Of a DNA stretch of 64,000 bases, positions 44,399 through 51,592 are shown piece after piece. The position numbers and the translations under genes are program-made. Each line of letters starts with the position of its first letter. Positions within the stretch are counted from its first letter, which is position 1. Origin of the DNA: Chloroflexi bacterium UBA6622 (GTDB taxonomy: Bacteria; Chloroflexota; UBA11872); the NCBI GenBank assembly GCA_002433065.1, contig DJHK01000028.1, forward strand, positions 144,465 to 208,464. Direction: 5' to 3'. Below the pieces are notes generated by a model. The model was not told where the DNA came from. It searched no databases and saw nothing but the letters and a program-made list of their open reading frames with translations.

Positions 44399-45298
44399 CT
44401 ATGTGTCAACGGAGCTATTTCTACCGACGACAATAAGGATTGGTGAATCGGGCTTCCACGGGTCCCGCTCGTATGATCCATAGATTCCGTCGATGTCTAG
44501 CCCGGCGTCTGTGAATTCGGAAACGACGTCGTCACGTGAAACGAGGGCCAGGCTGTATCCCAGACGACGTTCACCAACCATCACTTGATTTTCGTAAAAC
44601 CGATACACCAATGTGCTTTGTCCACGATTGAGTTCCCTGTTATGAGAATAAAAACGTTCTCGGGTGACGCGTAGGCCGGTCGCTGGTTCATGTTCGATGA
44701 ATTCGACTTCTTCGTGATCAGGTTCGGCATCGAGTGGGACGGCTGCAAACACGTCGACAGCAACCGCACCCCCTGGTCTTACATGACGTGATGCGTTGCG
44801 TAGCGTGTCGATTCTTGATTCTTTGTCTGGCAGTAGAAGGTATGAGTTGAACCCAACGAACGCTAAATCGAAAACTAGGTCAACTTGGTATTGTTCCATC
44901 CGGCCGTGTTTGAAGCTCAGCCGTTGCTGAACTGGAGATGGTAAAAGTGACTTCTTTCGTCGGGCCTGATCAATCATGCGTTGGGATGAGTCGACGCCAA
45001 ACACTTGGAAGCCATGACGAGCAAGAGGAATGGCTATACGTCCTGTTCCTACGGCAAACTCAAGGACTCTGGATCCAAATTTCTGGCTTTCGTTCATCCA
45101 GAAATCAAGTTCTGAACCCGTGGATTCCTCGTATTCCATGTCGTAGACGGAAGAGGCCGGGTCATAACCAGTCTCTTGAAATACAGGGTTGCTTGGTGGG
45201 CGATTCATACCCCGTAAATGCTGGGTATCGCTGACCTGTGTTACGTCGTGTTGATGCGATGGTAGCTCTGGTGTTTTCCGAAGCTTTCGGTGAGCCAT
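44399..45298 (-). CDS. Class I SAM-dependent methyltransferase
   Basis: 299 residues from the first ATG, or 269 from the ATG at 45208, which fits family length better. The SAM-binding motif I is VLEFAVGTGRIAIPLARHG, followed by FGVDSSQRMIDQARRK, FDLAFVGFNSYLLL and the post-motif GGAVAVDVFA. The substrate is not predictable. The N-terminal 30 residues are polar and without homology, so the later start may be right. It lies 24 bases upstream of nothing else on its strand except the nucleotidyltransferase gene, which precedes it. Confidence 0.83.
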   Translation of the reverse strand: MAHRKLRKTPELPSHQHDVTQVSDTQHLRGMNRPPSNPVFQETGYDPASSVYDMEYEESTGSELDFWMNESQKFGSRVLEFAVGTGRIAIPLARHGFQVFGVDSSQRMIDQARRKKSLLPSPVQQRLSFKHGRMEQYQVDLVFDLAFVGFNSYLLLPDKESRIDTLRNASRHVRPGGAVAVDVFAAVPLDAEPDHEEVEFIEHEPATGLRVTRERFYSHNRELNRGQSTLVYRFYENQVMVGERRLGYSLALVSRDDVVSEFTDAGLDIDGIYGSYERDPWKPDSPILIVVGRNSSVDT

Positions 45299-45322
45299 GG
45301 GTTCGCTTGCTCTGGCTTAAGC

Positions 45323-46027
45323 TCAATTGCCTGCATAATTAAGCGGTTGATTGGCAAGTTCTTTTTCTAGGTTCGCATGATCTTTAACGCTGTCCATCCC
45401 CCGCCAACGAGCTTTAGACTTAAACGCTCCCAACAGGCCTCGGCTCGCTAGGTTTGGAAAGGTGCTGTCCTCATGGTCACCAACTTCGGGTAGATGGTCT
45501 TCAAATGCTCGGTTAAGTACATAAATTCCGCCATTGATCCAGTGTGGAAGCACCGGGTTGGTAGCAAAGTTGGAAACTTTTCTTCCGTCCAATTCAACAA
45601 TGCCAAATTGGCTGATGTATGGGGCAAGCAGGATCGTCGCCATGTTTCCATCGGCTCGATGTTGATCGAACATTGAATCTAGATTTTGCTCAGTAAGGAT
45701 GTCAGCGTTCGAAGCTAGTACGAGTTCGTCGTCTCGTGGGACCTGTTGCATGCCTTGGCGTAGCCCCCCACCACGACCGAGTGGGGAATGTTCGATCGCA
45801 TAGCTGATTGGAGCTCCGAATTCAGACCCATTGCCAAAATGGGCCTCGATAACCTCGTGCAAGTAACCACAGGAGATTACGAAGTGATCCACTCCTTGTT
45901 CGAGATACCATTCCATCTGGTGCTGCATGATGGGTTTCCCAGCAACCGATACCATTGGCTTTGGGACGTTTGCTGTTAGAGGTCTAAGGCGCTCGCCGCG
46001 ACCTCCGGCGATCAATACGGCGTACAC
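45323..46027 (-). CDS. Sugar-1-phosphate nucleotidyltransferase
   Basis: About 234 residues. The NTP-transferase signature is AVLIAGGRGERLRPLTANVPKPMV, with the second half IMQHQMEWYLEQGVDHFVISCGY; SNADILTEQ holds the metal-binding Asp. It makes an NDP-sugar (GDP-mannose or similar) for glycans. Start GTG at 46027 is chosen because AGGAG lies 7 bases upstream and it removes an unlikely 10-residue extension. It precedes the methyltransferase on the same strand. Confidence 0.85.
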   Translation of the reverse strand: MYAVLIAGGRGERLRPLTANVPKPMVSVAGKPIMQHQMEWYLEQGVDHFVISCGYLHEVIEAHFGNGSEFGAPISYAIEHSPLGRGGGLRQGMQQVPRDDELVLASNADILTEQNLDSMFDQHRADGNMATILLAPYISQFGIVELDGRKVSNFATNPVLPHWINGGIYVLNRAFEDHLPEVGDHEDSTFPNLASRGLLGAFKSKARWRGMDSVKDHANLEKELANQPLNYAGN

Positions 46028-46095
46028 AAACACTCTCCTGATTGGAGACAACAGCACTCTGACTTTAATTATATGTTCAGATAGCCATTACGGGC

Positions 46096-46503
46096 TTATT
46101 GTGTTTGGCTGCGTAGCTCAACCACATTGCCGTCGGGATCTCGGAAGTAGAGAGAACGCCCATCGCTATCGTCAATTGGCCCGTCGATTTCTCCACCCAG
46201 TTGGCGGATAACATCGATGGCTCTTTCAAGCTCATCGTTCGTAACAGTAAGGGCTAGGTGTTGTATGCCAAGGTTTCGCCAGTCACGAATACTATTTACA
46301 GGTCGTTTTTCAGGGGCTTGGAATAGATGTAGAGAAAAGTTTGGTCCTACCAACACTTGTTTGAACATTGATCGAGAACCCTCAGATAAACGAAGAGCCA
46401 GCGTATAAAAAGAACAGCTTTTAGACAGGTCGCTGACATTTATCGCGACGTGATCAAGGCGCGTTGCTCGGAGTGGACGTTGTCGGTCGTGAATCGAAGT
46501 CAT
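46096..46503 (-). CDS. VOC (glyoxalase/bleomycin-resistance) superfamily protein
   Basis: 135 residues, one vicinal-oxygen-chelate domain. It has RLDHVAINVSDLSKSCSFYT, LGIQHLALTVTNDELERAIDVI and the terminal SDGRSLYFRDPDGNVVELRSQ. Metal ligands are the paired His/Glu at the start and end of each half (HVAI, HLAL, VVELR). Activity could be a lyase, dioxygenase or binding protein; fosfomycin-type enzymes share the fold. It diverges from nrdR. Confidence 0.85.
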   Translation of the reverse strand: MTSIHDRQRPLRATRLDHVAINVSDLSKSCSFYTLALRLSEGSRSMFKQVLVGPNFSLHLFQAPEKRPVNSIRDWRNLGIQHLALTVTNDELERAIDVIRQLGGEIDGPIDDSDGRSLYFRDPDGNVVELRSQTQ

Positions 46504-46754
46504 TTACTGATAGGTCGGGAGGTATCTTCTCAGCTTATCGTGGCATGCCCATGCTTTTATGTCTTGCGCCACCGATCTCCCTTTGTGGCGCCGTGATCTC
46601 GAGTCGGGTGTAAACAAATCTTCGATGGGTGTACTAATCCCTGGTGAGGAAAACCTATTCTGTTGTGCAGTGAGTGTATGTTCTATCGCCGCAGCACTAT
46701 ATGTGGTATCTATGCTCGTGTGTATTGTTGGGTTTTCAGCCGGGAGCAGGTGCA

Positions 46755-47399
46755 GTGCGTTGTCCATCCTGTGAATCACCGAGCCTTCAGGTTGTTGATT
46801 CACGTGAAGCGGCTGATGCGATAAGGCGTCGACGTAAATGTCAGGATTGCGGCCACCGCTTCACAACATACGAGCGTCGTGGTGTCTTTAATTGTCCGAG
46901 ATGTCTAGAGGATGACAGTCGGATTGAAGAGACGATGTCTATATCAGGAGGAACGGCGCGACGTCGTAAATGTGGGGAATGTGGATTTGTTTATGAAACA
47001 CACGAGCGGTTGGTGGGAATGGAGGTGCATGTCCAAAAGGCTAGTGGCAGCCGTGAACGATTCCATCGCGGAAAGTTATATAGGTCTGTCATGGTGGCAG
47101 GTTCCAAACGTGATGTTGAGAGCGGCTGGGCGGAATCGGTAGTCAACGAAATAGAGAATGCGATTGTGGAGGCAGGGCAATCAGAGGTTTCCTCAAAGTT
47201 GATCGCTCGAATGGTTATGGAGCGTTTGGTTATTCAGGATGAAGTCGCGTACGTTCGATATGCATCAAGTTATTTTGAAGCGGGTGGTTTAGCTGAAATG
47301 GTGGACGTAATCAATGAGACTCGTCACCGAAGGGAAAGAACTGAGATCGAGCGAACGAATTTACGGCTGGTTCCTAGTGAAACATCTTCACAGGATTGA
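46755..47399 (+). CDS. nrdR: NrdR transcriptional repressor with two tandem zinc ribbons
   Basis: 214 residues, compared with about 150 for a standard NrdR, the ATP/dATP-sensing repressor of ribonucleotide reductase genes. The first zinc ribbon is Cys3, Cys6, Cys29, Cys32 with VDSREAADAIRRRRKCQDCG and RFTTYE. A second is Cys47, Cys50, Cys73, Cys76 with ARRRKCGECG and YETHER. Both have the spacing C-x2-C-x22-C-x2-C. The ATP-cone domain follows (about 90-185; FHRGKLYRSVMVAGSKR, EVSSKLIARMVMERL, DEVAYVRYASSYFE). Start GTG at 46755 begins at the NrdR N-terminus. No ribonucleotide reductase gene lies in this window. Confidence 0.9.
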   Translation: MRCPSCESPSLQVVDSREAADAIRRRRKCQDCGHRFTTYERRGVFNCPRCLEDDSRIEETMSISGGTARRRKCGECGFVYETHERLVGMEVHVQKASGSRERFHRGKLYRSVMVAGSKRDVESGWAESVVNEIENAIVEAGQSEVSSKLIARMVMERLVIQDEVAYVRYASSYFEAGGLAEMVDVINETRHRRERTEIERTNLRLVPSETSSQD

Positions 47400-47457
47400 G
47401 TTTCGAAAGATGAAGGCCATGTGCATCGTCGTTTTCTATTAGCTGGAGGATGTGACG

Positions 47458-48648
47458 ATGGGTTTATCGCGGTTTTTTGTTCTAGCGGGCATTGTCTTGG
47501 GCCTCCTGGGTTTTGTTTTGGTTGTTCGCGATCAGGTAGGTTTTGGTGTTCGTGTTGCGGCAGCCCTAGCAAGGGTAGTTCCGGGAAGTCCGAGTGCTGT
47601 GCTTGGTATAGATCCGGATCCGCGTGTTTCAACGATCGCCTATATCACACGTGATGGTTACGAACTAGAGGCTGATATTTATGAGCCCGCTGGATTTGAC
47701 CGGTCTCCAGCTGTTGTCTTAGTCAATGGTGTTGAACCCGAGGGAAAGAAGTATTCCCCTTTGGTCCAGCTTGCCGATGGATTATCTCGAGCTGGCTTTG
47801 TCGTTTTGGTCCCGGACGCGCTTGATTACGCCAATTATCGGGTTTTGCCGCAAGACATAGGTGCGCTCGTCCGAGGGTTTCAGATTCTCCAAGGTCGGAA
47901 CACTGTTGACATGGACAGGGTCGGTTTTGTTGGGTTTAGCATGGGTGGCTCGCTAGCGATGGTAGCTGCGGCTGATCCTGAGATCGTGGACGAAGTGCAG
48001 ATGGTCGCGGCTGTTGGTTCTTATTTCTCATTGGAGGCGATTATTCAGGCTGTGACAACAAAGACAGTTCGAACCCCTAATGGACACGAATTCTATGAGC
48101 CTGATGATTACGTATGGCTTATTACTCGGAATACGCTGCTTTCGCAGGTTCGAGATGCCGATGATCGGTCGGAACTGTTCAGAGTTTTTTCTTTGCCATC
48201 CCCCCAGCCTAATCTAGAGGTGATGAGTACGTTTGATCCCCAAGGTCTCGGGGAGCAAGCCCGAAGCGTATACGTCATGCTCACAAATCGTGAACCAGAT
48301 TCGGTGAGGCCGTTAGTCTCTAAAGTACGGGAGCTAATGCCAGGTGTTTTTGAGTCGATTTCACCCAAGTATCACCTCGACCGAATCACGGCTTCCATCT
48401 CTTTGTTGCACGATAGAAATGATCGGTATGTTCCGGTACAGGAGTCGGATAGGACATTTACGATGGTCGGAGGATCGCCACGGGCGCGTTTGGAAATTCT
48501 CGACGTCGTGCAGCATGCTGAGCTGGTAGCTCCAGATCTTTCTCCGCCCGTGCTCTTTGGCTCCTATATTCCAGGCATGTGGAAACTATTTCGATTTGTT
48601 TTCGACTCACTTGATGGGCTTGTGGAATCAAGGCAATGGCCTAGATAA
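47458..48648 (+). CDS. Alpha/beta hydrolase with N-terminal membrane anchor
   Basis: 396 residues. Residues about 5-25 (RFFVLAGIVLGLLGFVLVV) are one transmembrane helix, so the catalytic domain is tethered and probably extracytoplasmic. The nucleophile elbow is VGFVGFSMGGSLAM, with Asp in LHDRNDRYVP and His in VQHAELV. The style is dienelactone hydrolase or BAAT-like acyl hydrolase. Start ATG at 47458 with GGAGG 8 bases upstream; a GTG at 47452 is too close to it. It starts 58 bases after nrdR. Confidence 0.82.
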   Translation: MGLSRFFVLAGIVLGLLGFVLVVRDQVGFGVRVAAALARVVPGSPSAVLGIDPDPRVSTIAYITRDGYELEADIYEPAGFDRSPAVVLVNGVEPEGKKYSPLVQLADGLSRAGFVVLVPDALDYANYRVLPQDIGALVRGFQILQGRNTVDMDRVGFVGFSMGGSLAMVAAADPEIVDEVQMVAAVGSYFSLEAIIQAVTTKTVRTPNGHEFYEPDDYVWLITRNTLLSQVRDADDRSELFRVFSLPSPQPNLEVMSTFDPQGLGEQARSVYVMLTNREPDSVRPLVSKVRELMPGVFESISPKYHLDRITASISLLHDRNDRYVPVQESDRTFTMVGGSPRARLEILDVVQHAELVAPDLSPPVLFGSYIPGMWKLFRFVFDSLDGLVESRQWPR

Positions 48649-48675
48649 GTAGGGTGGAGCTCTTACTGCTTGGGT

Positions 48676-49533
48676 TTAGTGAATAGGCTGAACAATCCTG
48701 AGTTTCGTGATGTCGGCTGGAGCGTTGACCCGAAATGGGAGGCCTACTGTGCCTACGCCAGCTGAGACAACTAGCGGCCGACCTTCGACATACATGAGGC
48801 CACACGGTTTGGGCAATGGATAGCGCGTTCTCAGGGTCAAAGGTCCTACGATAGGGGGTACGATTTGTCCTCCGTGAGTATGGCCACTGAGTGTTACGTC
48901 AGCCCTAAAGTTTCCAAGTATCGAGGCCCCGTCAGGGTTGTGCGAGATGAAGATTGTGAACTTTTCTGAGTCTGTCTCGGCGAAAGCTTGGGCAAGGTCA
49001 TCAAGTCCCACATGAGTGTCGCCAATACCGACTATTTGAACCTGTGCTCCACGGATAGACAGACCAACAGACTTGTTCGTAAGAGTTTGCACCTCGTGGT
49101 TTTCCAGAACCCTTTCCATTGCAGTGAGCGGCCGTGCTTCTCGGGTAATCCAATTTGGTTTCTGATGTTTAGGCGGACCGAAAGCGTCATGATTACCCCA
49201 AACTACAAACGTTCCGTAGCTCGCATTTATTTGTTTTAGCCTCTTGGCTACAGCAGGAACATAATCCGCTTCTTCCACGAGATCTCCCGCCACCACTAGG
49301 AGGTCTGGTTTTGTTCCCGATAGGCTTTCGAGTGTTGCTAGTGCTGGATCACAGTGGCCTTTGACGTGTAGGTCTGAGATCAGCGTTACTTTCAGTTCGT
49401 TGAGACCTTCTGGAAGTGATGAAAGGGGAAGCGTAATGTCCTGATGTCGAATCTCGGAGGACCGAAGCGGCCCAATGGCTGTGACCCATCCCACAATAAT
49501 CGAAATCAAACCGAGTATTTGTCTAAACCTCAC
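48676..49533 (-). CDS. Membrane-anchored metallophosphoesterase (YkuE/YaeI-like)
   Basis: About 285 residues. One N-terminal membrane helix (LGLISIIVGWVTAIG) is followed by the calcineurin-type fold with every metal-site motif: LISDLHVKG, VAGDLVEE, VWGNHDAFG, FISHNPD and LSGHTHGGQIVPP. YkuE and YaeI relatives cleave phospholipid or lipid-A precursors. Start GTG at 49533 is chosen because it lies 22 bases after the accA stop. An open frame continues back to 49752 but would overlap accA by almost 200 bases. Confidence 0.83.
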   Translation of the reverse strand: MRFRQILGLISIIVGWVTAIGPLRSSEIRHQDITLPLSSLPEGLNELKVTLISDLHVKGHCDPALATLESLSGTKPDLLVVAGDLVEEADYVPAVAKRLKQINASYGTFVVWGNHDAFGPPKHQKPNWITREARPLTAMERVLENHEVQTLTNKSVGLSIRGAQVQIVGIGDTHVGLDDLAQAFAETDSEKFTIFISHNPDGASILGNFRADVTLSGHTHGGQIVPPIVGPLTLRTRYPLPKPCGLMYVEGRPLVVSAGVGTVGLPFRVNAPADITKLRIVQPIH

Positions 49534-49555
49534 GATTGTTTGACGCGGAATGCTA

Positions 49556-50524
49556 TTAGCCAGTGGCAGAGGTCTCGTGATGAGCAAACTCGCCCATTTC
49601 ACGATACTTGTCATAGCGGGATTCAACGAGCGTATCAATATCTTGTTTTCGAAGCTCTTTAAGGGTGGTCCGTAGCTCCTCACCAAGGTTTTCAGCAGCA
49701 GCATTATGGTCGCGGTGGGCCCCTCCTTCAGGTTCTGGCACAACACGATCAATCAGTCCAGCGTGCAGTAAATCAGCTGAAGTGAGTCGTAGAGCGGCTG
49801 CAGCCTTTTCAGCATATTTTGAATCTCTCCACACGATAGCTGCTGCAGCTTCGGGCGAAGCTACGGAGTATATCGAGTGTTCCATCATTAGAACTCGGTC
49901 TCCTATTCCGAGCGCGAGAGCACCGCCGCTTCCACCTTCGCCGATAACAGTGGTGATCACCGGCACTCGTAAGCGTGCTAGCGTGCCCATGTTTTCGGCT
50001 ATTGCCCACGACTGACCACGCTCTTCATCTTCTAACGTTGGACTTGCTCCCGGAGTATCAAGAAAAGTAAACACTGGCCGGTTGAATGTTTCTGCTAAGC
50101 CAAAAATTCGTAATGCCTTTCTAAATCCCTCAGGCCGAGCCATCCCAAAATTCCGCTCTAGATTTTCAGCAGTGGTACGTCCCTTTTGGTGTCCAACAAC
50201 AACCACGCTGATGTTGTCAAATGAAGCGAGGCCAGCGACCACTGAGGGATCATCTCCGAATCGGCGATCCCCATGAAGTTCGACAAAATCAGGGAAGAGG
50301 CGATCAATGTAGTCCAACGTATGTGGGCGTTCCTGATGGCGAGCAAGTTGTACTCGTTGCCACGGGGTCAGATTTGAGTAGACGTCGGCGGTGCGGGCTT
50401 CAAGTTCGAGCCGAAGCACCGACAGCTCCTGCGTTACACCGGAGTTAGGATTCTGTAAGGCTTTACGATCTAGTTGTTCAATCCGATCGCGTATCTCATT
50501 TAAATCGTCTTCAAAATCCAACAT
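49556..50524 (-). CDS. accA: Acetyl-CoA carboxylase carboxyltransferase subunit alpha
   Basis: 322 residues. AccA with AccD transfers the carboxyl group from biotin to acetyl-CoA, making malonyl-CoA for fatty acids. It begins MLDFEDDLNEIRDRIEQL, then PHTLDYIDRLFPDFVELHGDR, the crotonase-like block FRKALRIFGLAETFNRPVF, GASPTLEDEERGQSWAIA, and GEGGSGGALALGIGDRVLM, with EHSIYSVASPEAAAAI. Start ATG at 50524, 14 bases after the accD stop; an open frame to 50692 overlaps accD and is rejected. Confidence 0.95.
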   Translation of the reverse strand: MLDFEDDLNEIRDRIEQLDRKALQNPNSGVTQELSVLRLELEARTADVYSNLTPWQRVQLARHQERPHTLDYIDRLFPDFVELHGDRRFGDDPSVVAGLASFDNISVVVVGHQKGRTTAENLERNFGMARPEGFRKALRIFGLAETFNRPVFTFLDTPGASPTLEDEERGQSWAIAENMGTLARLRVPVITTVIGEGGSGGALALGIGDRVLMMEHSIYSVASPEAAAAIVWRDSKYAEKAAAALRLTSADLLHAGLIDRVVPEPEGGAHRDHNAAAENLGEELRTTLKELRKQDIDTLVESRYDKYREMGEFAHHETSATG

Positions 50525-50538
50525 ATTCTTTCGTGTGC

Positions 50539-51408
50539 CTAGTTTGGTTTTGGTGTTGTCGCTGGCTGCGTTTTGGGTTTGAGGTTGCGGGTGTGGCCGA
50601 CTGGTGCCAAATGAGTAATCAATTGAGCTAGTGTGTCGCGCAACTCTTGACGAGCTAGGACTAGATCGAGCATTCCATGCTGTTGTACCCATTCTGAGGT
50701 GTGGTCTTCAACGTCGGAACGTCGCCGGATCGTACCTTTAACAACTCTTGAGCCAGCAAATCTTATTGTGGCCCCAGGTTCACCAATAATGATGTCCGCG
50801 GTTGCAGCAAAACTTGCCGTGACACCTGCAAGTGTTGGGTCAGCCATCACACAGATATGAGGGATTTGCACCTCTCGAAGTCGAGCAGCTGCCGCTGTTG
50901 TTCGGGCCATTTGCATGAGGGCAAATAGGCCTTCATCCTGGCGAGCTCCACCTGAGGATGTGACTGTTATGACGGGTAGAAGATCTCGACGAGCCATTTC
51001 AAAAAGGCGCGTTATTTTTTCTCCCGTAGCGCTCCCCATGCTTCCGGCGATAAATCCAAATTCCATGACTCCAAGGGCGACCCGGCGTTCGTTGAGCAAT
51101 CCAGTTCCGCATACGATTGCCTCATTACGGTTTGTGAGCGCCCGTGCTTTGCCGACTCGATCCATATATGAGCCGCTTGGCCGCACAAATTCGATGGGGT
51201 CAGCGGCTGTGATGTCGGCGTCGATCTCGATGAAGGATTTAGGCTCGTCGAGCAAAAGAGCGATACGCTCGGCCGCGTCCATCCGATCATGGTAGTTGCA
51301 AGCCGAACACACACGGAGGGCAGCTTCAAACTCAGGCCGATACTGCATGGCCCCGCACTTACGACATGTATTCCAGAGATCAACTGGTATGTGAGGTCGT
51401 GATTTCAT
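50539..51408 (-). CDS. accD: Acetyl-CoA carboxylase carboxyltransferase subunit beta
   Basis: 289 residues. The N-terminal zinc ribbon has Cys15, Cys18, Cys34 and Cys37, then the crotonase fold: ALGVMEFGFIAGSMGSATGEKI, VTSSGGARQDEGLFALMQM, ADPTLAGVTASFAATADIII and GEPGATIRFAGSRVV. It is upstream of accA with a short gap, the usual accDA order. plsX, also in this window, feeds the same lipid pathway. Confidence 0.95.
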   Translation of the reverse strand: MKSRPHIPVDLWNTCRKCGAMQYRPEFEAALRVCSACNYHDRMDAAERIALLLDEPKSFIEIDADITAADPIEFVRPSGSYMDRVGKARALTNRNEAIVCGTGLLNERRVALGVMEFGFIAGSMGSATGEKITRLFEMARRDLLPVITVTSSGGARQDEGLFALMQMARTTAAAARLREVQIPHICVMADPTLAGVTASFAATADIIIGEPGATIRFAGSRVVKGTIRRRSDVEDHTSEWVQQHGMLDLVLARQELRDTLAQLITHLAPVGHTRNLKPKTQPATTPKPN

Positions 51409-51592
51409 ACGTTTTGGCTTTAAGAGCCGGGATGGTCCTGCATGTGCAGCCTACGATGTCTAAACAATGGCCTGCTCGATCGGGACCTGCCGAGCATATT
51501 AGCGCTCGTTAGGGCTGGGTGGGGACTAAATCTTTGGTTTTGTCGGTGTTCTTCGAAGCACAATCGATATTTAATTTAGATCTTGGCCTTAT

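Noticed and set aside
46504..46803. Minus-strand open frame of 99 residues at the VOC-nrdR spacer
   Set aside because: It overlaps the nrdR start and has no recognisable domain; the VOC gene is well explained without it.
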